Shown: one piece after another, positions 7,527 through 14,096 of the stretch
Layout: each line of letters opens with the position of its first letter
Position numbering within the stretch: position 1 is the stretch's first letter
From: ZC4RG30 sp964455685
GTDB taxonomy: Bacteria > Pseudomonadota > Gammaproteobacteria > Steroidobacterales > Steroidobacteraceae
Direction: 5' to 3'
NCBI GenBank assembly: GCA_964455685.1
Contig: CAYVZE010000058.1
Coordinates: forward strand, 1 to 17,205
Length of the DNA: 17,205 nucleotides
Made by a program: the position numbers and the translations under genes
Notes under the pieces: model-generated
Seen by the model: only the letters and a program-made list of their open reading frames with translations
Database searches by the model: none
Told to the model about the DNA's origin: nothing

Positions 7527-9026
7527 ATGTGCGGCATTGCGGCAATCGCCGGGCGCGGCCCGGTCAACCAACAGCTCTATGACGCGCTGACGGTGCTCCA
7601 GCATCGTGGCCAGGATGCCGCGGGCATCATGACCGCCGACGGCGGCGAGCTGTTCGCGGTGCGTGGCAAGGGCCTGGTGCGCGACGTCTTCGGCCAGCGC
7701 GACATGGACAGCCTGCGCGGCAACATGGGCATCGCCCACGTGCGCTATCCCACCGCCGGCGGCAACAGCGTTTCCGAGGTGCAGCCGTTCTACGTGAACG
7801 CGCCCTACGGCATCTGCCTCGGGCACAACGGCAACCTGACCAATGCGCAGGAGCTCTCGCAGGTGCTGGTGCGCGAGGACCGCCGCCACCTGAACACCCG
7901 CTCGGACTCGGAAGTGCTGCTGAACGTGCTGGCCTCCGAGCTGCAGCGCATCGGCGCGCTGCGCGCCACCCCGCAGGACATCTTCAACGCCCTGAAGGGC
8001 GTGTACCGCCGCTGCCGCGGCGCCTATGCGGTGGTGGCCATGATCATCGGCCACGGCGTGCTGGGCTTCCGCGACCCGCATGGCATCCGCCCGCTGGTCC
8101 TCGGCCAGCGCCGCACCTCCCGCGGCATGGAGTACATGCTGGCCTCCGAGAGCGTGGCGCTGACCATGCTGTCCTTCGAGGTGGTGCGCGACGTGCAGCC
8201 CGGCGAGGCGGTGTTCATCGACGAGCTGGGCCGCCTGCACAGCTCGCAGTGCGTGCCGGCCGAGGGCTACACGCCCTGCATCTTCGAGTACGTGTACTTC
8301 GCCCGTCCCGACTCCATCATCGACAACATCTCCGTGTACCGCGCGCGCATGCGCATGGGCGAGAAGCTGGCCGACAAGCTGGCGCGGGAGCGGCCGGACC
8401 ACGACATCGACGTGATCATCCCCATCCCGGACACCTCCCGCACCTGCGCGCTGCAGATGGCGCAGAAGCTGGGCATCAAGTACCGGGAAGGCTTCAACAA
8501 GAACCGCTACATCGGCCGCACCTTCATCATGCCGGGGCAGGAGCAGCGCATGAAGTCGGTGCGCCGCAAGCTCTCGGCCATCGAGATGGAATTCCGCGGC
8601 AAGAACGTGCTGCTGGTCGACGATTCGATCGTGCGCGGCACCACCTCGGCGCAGATCATCGAGCTGGCCCGCGAGGCCGGCGCGCGCAAGGTGTACTTCG
8701 CCTCGGCGGCGCCGCCGGTGCGCTATCCGTACGTGTACGGCATCGACATGCCGGCGGCCTCCGAGCTGGTGGCCGCGCGCCGCAATGAGGAAGAGGTGGC
8801 ACGCGAGATCGGCGCCGACTGGCTGATCTACCAGGACCTCGAGGACCTGGTGGCGGCCTGCCGGCACGAGGATGCCCCGCGGATCACCGACTTCGACACG
8901 TCCTGCTTCTCGGGCCGCTACGTCACCGGCGACGTCACGCCCGAGTATCTGGAGAGGCTCGAGCGCGAGCGCAACGACGGCGCCAAGGCCCTGCGGCGCG
9001 AGGGTACCCTCAAGGCCGTGAACTGA
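7527..9026 (+). CDS. purF: Amidophosphoribosyltransferase
   Basis: 499 residues (E. coli 505). PurF catalyses the first committed step of purine synthesis, making phosphoribosylamine from PRPP and glutamine in the cytosol. The sequence begins MCGIAAIAG, so after Met removal the Cys is the N-terminal nucleophile of the glutaminase domain. HRGQDAAGI, ARYPTAGG-like HVRYPTAGG, and GHNGNLTN follow. The phosphoribosyltransferase domain has VIPIPDTSRTCALQMA and the PRPP loop DDSIVRGTTS at residues 365-374. The C-terminal half also carries CFSGRYVTGDVTPEYL. Start ATG 7527 is preceded by GGAGG at 7517-7521. The gene closes the conserved accD-to-purF block; an accessory kinase gene follows 25 bases later on the same strand. 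Confidence 0.97.
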   Translation: MCGIAAIAGRGPVNQQLYDALTVLQHRGQDAAGIMTADGGELFAVRGKGLVRDVFGQRDMDSLRGNMGIAHVRYPTAGGNSVSEVQPFYVNAPYGICLGHNGNLTNAQELSQVLVREDRRHLNTRSDSEVLLNVLASELQRIGALRATPQDIFNALKGVYRRCRGAYAVVAMIIGHGVLGFRDPHGIRPLVLGQRRTSRGMEYMLASESVALTMLSFEVVRDVQPGEAVFIDELGRLHSSQCVPAEGYTPCIFEYVYFARPDSIIDNISVYRARMRMGEKLADKLARERPDHDIDVIIPIPDTSRTCALQMAQKLGIKYREGFNKNRYIGRTFIMPGQEQRMKSVRRKLSAIEMEFRGKNVLLVDDSIVRGTTSAQIIELAREAGARKVYFASAAPPVRYPYVYGIDMPAASELVAARRNEEEVAREIGADWLIYQDLEDLVAACRHEDAPRITDFDTSCFSGRYVTGDVTPEYLERLERERNDGAKALRREGTLKAVN

Positions 9027-9051
9027 CGGCGCCTGGCAGGGAGGTGGCGCG

Positions 9052-10299
9052 ATGCGCTTGCTGCTGATCGTGCAGGACCCGCGTTACCGCACGCTGCTGC
9101 GGCACCACATCACCTGCGAGTGGCCCGACGCCGGCATCGATTTCCGTTCCCCTCGCGAGGAGCGCATCCCGCCGGAGTACCTGGCGCAGGGCTATGACGC
9201 GGTGGTCCTCGATGAGGAATGGCTGGGCGGGCAGGGCCTGGCCTGGCTGCGCGACCTGGCCTCGCGACGCGGCTTCGCCCCGCTCATCTTCCTCGCCCGC
9301 GACGCCTCCTCGGCCGTGGCGCGCGAGGCGCGCCTGTGCGGCGCCTTCAGCGTGGTGCCGCGCCAGGGCTTCCCGCACCAGCTGCTGATCGGCGTGCTGG
9401 AGGAGGCCTCGCGCATGCAGCGCCGCGCGCAGGCCGACTGGCGCGTTTCGCCGGCCGCGGAGGAGTCGCGCCGCTTCGGCCCGGTGCGCATCCCCGGCTA
9501 TCGCTGCATCCGCCGGCTGGCCGGCGGTTCCTCCTCGCAGCTGTACCTGGCCGAGAGCGAGAAGGCCGGCGCGCTGCTGGTGGTCAAGGTGACGCCCTCG
9601 GTGCGCGACGAGGAAGGCGTGGACCAGGCCTTCGAGCGCTTCCTGCAGGAGTACGAGATCGCGCACCGCCTGCACCATGCCAGCATCGTGCGCTGCCACG
9701 AGCTGGGCGTGGCCGACGACCATGCCTACCTGGCGATGGACTACTACCCCGACGGCGACCTGCGCAAGCGTATCCGCGCGGGCATCACGCCGGCGGAATC
9801 CTTCGACCTTGCCGCGCAGATCGCCGGCGCGCTGGTGGCGCTGCATGGCGCCGGCGCGCTGCACCGGGACCTCAAGCCCGGCAACGTGCTGATGCGCGGC
9901 ACCAACCGCATCGTGCTCACCGACTTCGGCCTGGCCAAGCATCCCGCCACTGCCGCCGACATCACCGACCCCGGCGTGATCTTCGGCACCCCGCACTACA
10001 TGAGCCCGGAGCAGGGCCATGGCGAGAGCGTGGACGAGCGCAGCGACCTCTACAGCCTGGGCGTCATGCTGTACGAGATGCTGGCCGGCGAGAAACCCTT
10101 CACCGACAACAATCCCATGGCCATCATCTACAAGCACCGGCACCAGCCCATCCCGCGCCTGCCCGAACCGGTGGCGCAGTGGCAGCAGATCATCGACCGC
10201 CTCATGGCCAAGGCGCCGGACGACCGTTATCCCGGCGCGGCCATGGTCGAGGACGTGCTGCGCGAGGCCGCCGCCGAAGCGCGCGCGGTGCTGGTCTGA
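9052..10299 (+). CDS. Ser/Thr protein kinase with N-terminal degenerate receiver domain
   Basis: 415 residues, no signal peptide or membrane helix, so cytosolic. Residues 1-120 look like a response-regulator receiver: MRLLLIVQDPRYR, then YDAVVLDEEW with Asp54 at the phosphoacceptor position, and GAFSVVPRQ. The first acidic residue is Gln8, the conserved Thr/Ser after strand 4 is Ala82, and the conserved Lys is Arg104, so the domain is probably not a normal phosphoswitch. Residues 149-405 are a complete Hanks-type kinase: Gly-rich loop (LAGGSSSQLYLAE), Lys179, helix-C Glu200, HRDLKPGN (271-278), DFG (291-293), GTPHYMSPEQ and SDLYSLGVMLYEML. No PASTA or other sensor is fused. AGGGAGGT (9038-9045), six bases before ATG, is the strongest ribosome binding site in the window. 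Its TGA overlaps the miaE ATG. The target is unknown. Confidence 0.9.
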   Translation: MRLLLIVQDPRYRTLLRHHITCEWPDAGIDFRSPREERIPPEYLAQGYDAVVLDEEWLGGQGLAWLRDLASRRGFAPLIFLARDASSAVAREARLCGAFSVVPRQGFPHQLLIGVLEEASRMQRRAQADWRVSPAAEESRRFGPVRIPGYRCIRRLAGGSSSQLYLAESEKAGALLVVKVTPSVRDEEGVDQAFERFLQEYEIAHRLHHASIVRCHELGVADDHAYLAMDYYPDGDLRKRIRAGITPAESFDLAAQIAGALVALHGAGALHRDLKPGNVLMRGTNRIVLTDFGLAKHPATAADITDPGVIFGTPHYMSPEQGHGESVDERSDLYSLGVMLYEMLAGEKPFTDNNPMAIIYKHRHQPIPRLPEPVAQWQQIIDRLMAKAPDDRYPGAAMVEDVLREAAAEARAVLV

Positions 10300-10973
10300 T
10301 GCTGAAGGCGGCCACCCCCGAAGCCTGGGCACGGCATGCCGCGCGCGAGTGGCGCACGCTGCTGATCGACCACGCCAACTGCGAGAAGAAGGCCGCGTCC
10401 ACGGCGCTGTCGCTGATGTTCGCCTATCCGGAGGACCGGGCGCTGTCGATGGCCATGTCACGGCTGGCGCGCGAGGAACTGCGCCACTTCGAGCAGGTGC
10501 AGAAGATGATGCAGAAGCTGGGCGTGGCGATGACCCGCCTGGCGCCGGGACGCTATGCGGGGGCACTGCGCAAGCACCTGGCAGTCAACGAGCCGTGGCG
10601 CAAGCTCGACCTGCTGCTGTCGGGCGCATTGATCGAGGCGCGCTCCTGCGAGCGCTTCGAGGTGCTGGTGCCGTTGCTGCAGGAGCCGCTGGCGGATTTC
10701 TACGCGGGGCTGGCCGAGTCCGAGCGGCGCCATGCGGACCTCTACGTGGAACTGGCGCGTGCCGCGTTGCCGCCGGGCGCCACCGAGGAGACGCTGCAGG
10801 GGCGGCTGGACCAACTTGCGCAGGCCGAGGCTGCGCTGGTGCTGGAGCCGGACGAGCAGTTCCGCTTCCACTCCGGCGTGCCGGCGGCGCGGCAGGGGGC
10901 AGGCGCGCAGGAGGCCGGCCGGCGCAGCACCAAGGCGGTTTCGCCGGCGCATCCGGGAGCGCAGCCCGGATGA
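10299..10973 (+). CDS. miaE: tRNA-(ms2io6A37) hydroxylase
   Basis: 224 residues. MiaE is a non-haem di-iron monooxygenase that hydroxylates the isopentenyl side chain of ms2i6A at tRNA position 37, using O2. Known in Salmonella and many other gammaproteobacteria, it is absent from E. coli K-12. The ferritin-like ligand set is complete: Glu29 (DHANCEKKAAS), Glu60 and His63 (REELRHFEQV), Glu113 (LIEARSCERFE), Glu142 and His145 (ESERRHADLY). The helical core ends near residue 195. A Gly/Ala/Arg-rich tail of about 25 residues follows and may be dispensable. ATG 10299 shares its A with the kinase TGA (TGATG), so translation is probably coupled. The gene end overlaps the GNAT start by ATGA. It acts downstream of MiaA and MiaB, which are not in this window. 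Confidence 0.92.
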   Translation: MLKAATPEAWARHAAREWRTLLIDHANCEKKAASTALSLMFAYPEDRALSMAMSRLAREELRHFEQVQKMMQKLGVAMTRLAPGRYAGALRKHLAVNEPWRKLDLLLSGALIEARSCERFEVLVPLLQEPLADFYAGLAESERRHADLYVELARAALPPGATEETLQGRLDQLAQAEAALVLEPDEQFRFHSGVPAARQGAGAQEAGRRSTKAVSPAHPGAQPG

Positions 10974-11482
10974 GCACGGGCGAGGGGGACGGCCATGTCC
11001 CGGCCGGCGTCATCGTGCGCGCTGCCGACCTTGCCGACGATGCCGACTGTGAGGCCATCGTGCGGCTCATCGATGCCTATGCGAGCGATCCGCGCGGCGG
11101 CGGCCAGCCGCTGCCCCCTGACGTGCGGCAAAGGCTGGTGCCGGGCCTGAGGCGGCATCCCACTTCGCGCGCATGGCTGGCCTTCGACGGCGACCAGCCC
11201 GTGGGCGTGTGCGTGGGCTTCCTGGGTTTCTCGACCTTCAATGCGCGGCCGCTGCTGAACCTCCACGACGTGGCCGTGCTGTCGACACACCGCGGCCGCG
11301 GCATCGGGCGCGGCCTGCTGGCGGCCGCCGAGGCACATGCGCGGGCGCAGGGCTGCTGCAAGCTCACGCTCGAGGTGCAGGAGGACAACACGCCCGCCCG
11401 CAGCCTGTACGAGCGCTTCGGCTTCGCCGACGTGCGCTACGGGGATTCTGGCCCGACGCGCTTCCTGGCCAAGCCCCTGTAG
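10970..11482 (+). CDS. GNAT family N-acetyltransferase
   Basis: 170 residues from the ATG that overlaps the miaE stop (ATGA, 10970-10973); GGGAG at 10955-10959 is a plausible ribosome binding site. GNAT enzymes move an acetyl group from acetyl-CoA to an amine. Strand 4 and motif A are clear: LLNLHDVAVLSTHRGRGIGRGLLAAAEAHARAQGC, with RGRGIG the acyl-CoA pyrophosphate-binding loop. Motif B, KLTLEVQEDNTPARSLYERFGF, has the usual Asn and Tyr. The N-terminal part (residues 1-70) is not distinctive, so the substrate cannot be named; a protein, an amino acid or another small amine are all possible. It is the last gene of the purF-side transcription unit and ends one base before the convergent GFA-family gene. 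Confidence 0.88.
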   Translation: MSTGEGDGHVPAGVIVRAADLADDADCEAIVRLIDAYASDPRGGGQPLPPDVRQRLVPGLRRHPTSRAWLAFDGDQPVGVCVGFLGFSTFNARPLLNLHDVAVLSTHRGRGIGRGLLAAAEAHARAQGCCKLTLEVQEDNTPARSLYERFGFADVRYGDSGPTRFLAKPL

Positions 11483-11483
11483 T

Positions 11484-11903
11484 TCAGGACGCCGGCGGGG
11501 GCGGCGGCTGCCGTTCGTGGCGCTCCAGCGAGGGGTCGATGACGGCCCACGGCGGCGCCATCTCGGTCCAGATCGCCATGCGCGGCGCGAGGTCGTGCGG
11601 CTGGTCGATCACGCCGATGCGCACCGAACGGATGTGCGGGCGCGCCGAGCTCTCCACGTACACCGGCGTGCCGCAGGCGGGACAGAACCACTGCGAGATC
11701 GTGTTGCCGCTGTCGGCGCGATAGGTGTTCGCGGCCAGCTCGCCCTCGAAGCGCACGTCGTCGGTGCGGAACATCGCGTTGTGGGCGGGTCCGCCGCCGG
11801 TGGCGTACTGGCATTGGCGGCACCAGCACTGGCGGGTGGCCAGTGGCTTGCCGCTGATCGAGACCTTCACCTTGCCGCATGCGCAGCGTCCGCTGTAGTT
11901 CAT
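11484..11903 (-). CDS. GFA/CENP-V family zinc protein
   Basis: 139 residues, starting at the ATG (11903-11901) that overlaps the lpxH TGA as ATGA; GGGAG lies just upstream. The family is named for glutathione-dependent formaldehyde-activating enzyme, but most bacterial members have no proven reaction, so the function is open. The zinc-binding Cys pattern is complete: Cys7-x-Cys9 (GRCACGKV), Cys26-x-Cys28-x2-Cys31 (CWCRQCQYATGG), and Cys73-x2-Cys76 (WFCPACGTPVYVE). The last 20 residues include a Pro run (RQPPPPPAS). An alternative in-frame start 14 codons upstream lies inside lpxH and is less likely. It is probably cotranscribed with lpxH and converges with the GNAT gene. Confidence 0.88.
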   Translation of the reverse strand: MNYSGRCACGKVKVSISGKPLATRQCWCRQCQYATGGGPAHNAMFRTDDVRFEGELAANTYRADSGNTISQWFCPACGTPVYVESSARPHIRSVRIGVIDQPHDLAPRMAIWTEMAPPWAVIDPSLERHERQPPPPPAS

Positions 11904-12673
11904 GTTTCCACTCCCGGCCCCGCGCCTGTTGCGGGCCCTGTCCACGATAGTTTGCGCAGCCGGTGGCTGCCATCGGCATCGAATTCCAGCAGGCTGCCCT
12001 GTTCATACCAGTCGCCCAGCACGATCCGCGAGCAGGCGCGGCCATCGACCGTGAGCTGGTGCACGCCGGGGCGGTGGGTATGGCCGTGGATGATCACGTC
12101 CGCGCCCGTGCCGCGCAGCAGGGCGGTGACGGCCTCGGGGGTCACGTCCATGATCTCCGGCGCCAGCCGGCGGGTATGCCGGTGGCTGCGCCGGCGCAGT
12201 GATTCCGCCAGCCCGCGCCTGACCGCCAGCGGCAACGACAGCCAGCCACGCTGCACCATCGGCGCGCGCACTACGCCGCGGAAACGCTGGTAGGACACGT
12301 CGCGGGTGCACAGCGCGTCGCCATGCGAGAGCACCACGCGCAGCGCGCCCACCTGGATCACATGCGGGTCGGGCAGCAGCTCGCAGCCGGTGCGCGCGGC
12401 GAAGCCGGTGCCGAGCAGGAAGTCGCGGTTGCCATGCTGCACGCGGCAGGGCACGCCGGCGGATGTCAGCGCCCGCAGCGCATCGCAGACCCGCTGCCGC
12501 GCCGGATCGGCATCGTCATCGCCGATCCAGCTCTCGAACAGGTCGCCGAGGATGAACAGCCCCTGGCTGGCACGCGCCTCGCCTTCGAGGAAGGACAGGA
12601 AGGTCTCCACTGCCTGCGGCGCCGTGCCGTCAAGGTGCAGGTCGGAGACGAACAGGTAGCGGCCCTGCGGCAT
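11900..12673 (-). CDS. lpxH: UDP-2,3-diacylglucosamine diphosphatase
   Basis: 257 residues. LpxH hydrolyses UDP-2,3-diacylglucosamine to lipid X and UMP at the inner membrane, the fourth step of lipid A synthesis. The Mn-dependent calcineurin-like metal sites are intact: Asp11 and His13 (SDLHLD), Asp44 (LGDLFESWIGDDD), Asn82 (HGNRDFLLG), His117 (LSHGDALCT), and the C-terminal IIHGHTHRPG. RDVSYQRFR in the lid region is also typical. The protein is slightly longer than E. coli LpxH (240), through a short Gly/Pro-rich tail. The start codon at 12673-12671 has no Shine-Dalgarno sequence and lies six bases after a TATATT box, so the mRNA may be leaderless. lpxH is divergent from gltX across 20 bases and overlaps the GFA gene at its 3' end. 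Confidence 0.95.
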   Translation of the reverse strand: MPQGRYLFVSDLHLDGTAPQAVETFLSFLEGEARASQGLFILGDLFESWIGDDDADPARQRVCDALRALTSAGVPCRVQHGNRDFLLGTGFAARTGCELLPDPHVIQVGALRVVLSHGDALCTRDVSYQRFRGVVRAPMVQRGWLSLPLAVRRGLAESLRRRSHRHTRRLAPEIMDVTPEAVTALLRGTGADVIIHGHTHRPGVHQLTVDGRACSRIVLGDWYEQGSLLEFDADGSHRLRKLSWTGPATGAGPGVET

Positions 12674-12679
12674 GCATCG

Positions 12680-12687
12680 AATATAGT
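12680..12687. promoter_or_regulatory. Overlapping divergent -10 boxes of lpxH and gltX
   Basis: The 20-base gap between the lpxH and gltX start codons contains TATAGT on the + strand (12682-12687) and TATATT on the - strand (12685-12680). Each has one mismatch to TATAAT, and each ends exactly six bases before the ATG it faces. Start points would coincide with the first base of both ORFs, predicting two leaderless mRNAs from one bidirectional promoter. Neither side has a good -35. Confidence 0.55.
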
Positions 12688-12693
12688 GTACGG

Positions 12694-14073
12694 ATGCCTG
12701 AAAGTCCGCTCGTCACGCGCTTCGCGCCCAGTCCCACCGGCCTGCTGCACCTGGGCAATGTGCGTGCCGCGCTGTTCAATGCATTGCTGGCCCGGCGCGA
12801 TGGCGGGCGCTTCCTGCTGCGCATCGAGGATACCGATGCCGCGCGCAGCAGGCCGGAGTTCATCCAGGCGCTGCAGGAGGACCTGCAGTGGCTGGGCCTT
12901 GGCTGGGACGGCGAGGTGGTACGGCAGTCGGCGCGCGCGGCCATCTACGAGAGCTGCCTGGCCTCGCTGGCGCGCAAGTCACTGGTCTATCCCTGCTTCT
13001 GCCAGCCGCGCGAGCTGGAACTGGCGCGCGCCGCGCAGCTCTCCGCCGGCCGGCCGCCGCGCTATTCGGGCAAGTGCCGCCGGCTGTCCGCCGACGAGGC
13101 GCAGGCGCGCATCGCCGCCGGCGAGCCGGCCACGCTGCGCTTCGCGGTGCCGGAAGAGGAGGGCGAGGTCAACTTCGACGACCTCGTGCACGGTCACCGC
13201 AGCTTCCGCCATTCCGAGATCGGCGACTTCGTCGTGCGCCGTGCCGACGGCAGCGCCGCGTTCTTCTTTTCCAACGCCATCGACGATTCGCTCACGGGTG
13301 TCACCCATGTGCTGCGCGGCGACGACCACCTGAGCAACACGCCGCGCCAGCTGCTGATCTTGAAGGCGCTGGGCCTGCGCGTGCCGCGCTACGGCCACAT
13401 GGCGATGCTGACCGGCAGCGACGGCGCGCCGCTGTCCAAGCGCAATGGCTCGCTGTCGGTGCGCGAGCTGCGCGAGCAGGGCTACCTGCCCGTGGCGGTG
13501 CTGAACCACCTGTTCCGGCTCGGCCATTCCACCGACCGCAACGGGCTGCTGGCGCCCGGCGAGATGGCCGCGGCCTTCGACATCGCCCACCTGCAGCGCT
13601 CCCCGGCGCACTTCGACCCGGCGCAGCTGCGCGCCTGGCAGAAGGACGCCGCGCACCACCTCGCGCCGGCCGAGGCGGTGGAGTGGCTGCGCAGCCACCT
13701 GCCCGAGGGCCTCGATGCAGCGACCCGCGAGGCCTTCGTCGCGGCCGTGCTGCCCAACGTGGTGCTGCCCGGGGACGTGTCGACCTGGGTGCAGGTGGCC
13801 TTCGGTCCGCCGCCCGAGCCGGATCCGGAGGCCGCGCAGGCGATCGCGGCGGCCGGCCGCAGCCTGTTCGCCGCCGCCGCCGCCGCCGCCGAAGGCAATG
13901 ACTTCGGCGCCATCGTGGCCGCGGCGAAGGCCGCCACGGGCCTGAAGGGCCCGGCATTGTTCAAGCCGCTGCGCGCCGCGCTGACCGGCCGGCTCGCCGG
14001 ACCGGAGCTGGGACCGCTGCTCCGCTGCATGCCTGCCGGCGCGGCGCGTGCGCGCCTGGCCCGCTTCGCCTGA
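12694..14073 (+). CDS. gltX: Glutamate-tRNA ligase
   Basis: 459 residues; charges tRNA-Glu with glutamate (and, in organisms lacking GlnRS, tRNA-Gln). The class I HIGH box is HLGN at residues 19-22 (APSPTGLLHLGNVRAALFN) and the KMSKS-type loop is LSKRN at 247-251. RIEDTD, FVVRRADGSAAFFFSNAIDDSLTGVTHVLRGDDHLSNT and the helical anticodon-binding C-terminal half are present, so it is full-length GluRS rather than the short GluQ-RS. A zinc site is suggested by Cys101-x-Cys103 and Tyr124-x3-Cys128. The KMSKS flank reads SKRNGSLSVRELREQGYLP rather than the commoner SKRHGA type, so this may be a divergent or second GluRS. A run of seven Ala lies in the C-terminal domain. There is no Shine-Dalgarno sequence; see the promoter at 12682. 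Confidence 0.94.
   Translation: MPESPLVTRFAPSPTGLLHLGNVRAALFNALLARRDGGRFLLRIEDTDAARSRPEFIQALQEDLQWLGLGWDGEVVRQSARAAIYESCLASLARKSLVYPCFCQPRELELARAAQLSAGRPPRYSGKCRRLSADEAQARIAAGEPATLRFAVPEEEGEVNFDDLVHGHRSFRHSEIGDFVVRRADGSAAFFFSNAIDDSLTGVTHVLRGDDHLSNTPRQLLILKALGLRVPRYGHMAMLTGSDGAPLSKRNGSLSVRELREQGYLPVAVLNHLFRLGHSTDRNGLLAPGEMAAAFDIAHLQRSPAHFDPAQLRAWQKDAAHHLAPAEAVEWLRSHLPEGLDAATREAFVAAVLPNVVLPGDVSTWVQVAFGPPPEPDPEAAQAIAAAGRSLFAAAAAAAEGNDFGAIVAAAKAATGLKGPALFKPLRAALTGRLAGPELGPLLRCMPAGAARARLARFA
13870..13890 (+). repeat. (GCC)7 trinucleotide run in gltX
   Basis: Seven perfect GCC units encode seven consecutive Ala in the anticodon-binding half of GluRS. Length changes here would stay in frame. Confidence 0.85.
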
Positions 14074-14084
14074 GCCACAACAGC

Positions 14085-14090
14085 TAGAAT
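14085..14090 (+). promoter_or_regulatory. Candidate -10 box for a leaderless cysS mRNA
   Basis: TAGAAT (one mismatch to TATAAT) ends six bases before the cysS ATG, in the 23-base gap after gltX. There is no Shine-Dalgarno sequence, and the expected start point is the A of the ATG. No good -35 is visible at normal spacing. Confidence 0.5.
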
Positions 14091-14096
14091 CCGCCG

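Noticed and set aside
12306..12659. Small + strand open frames within lpxH
   Set aside because: They are opposite the conserved metal-site motifs of LpxH, with no ribosome binding site or recognisable product.
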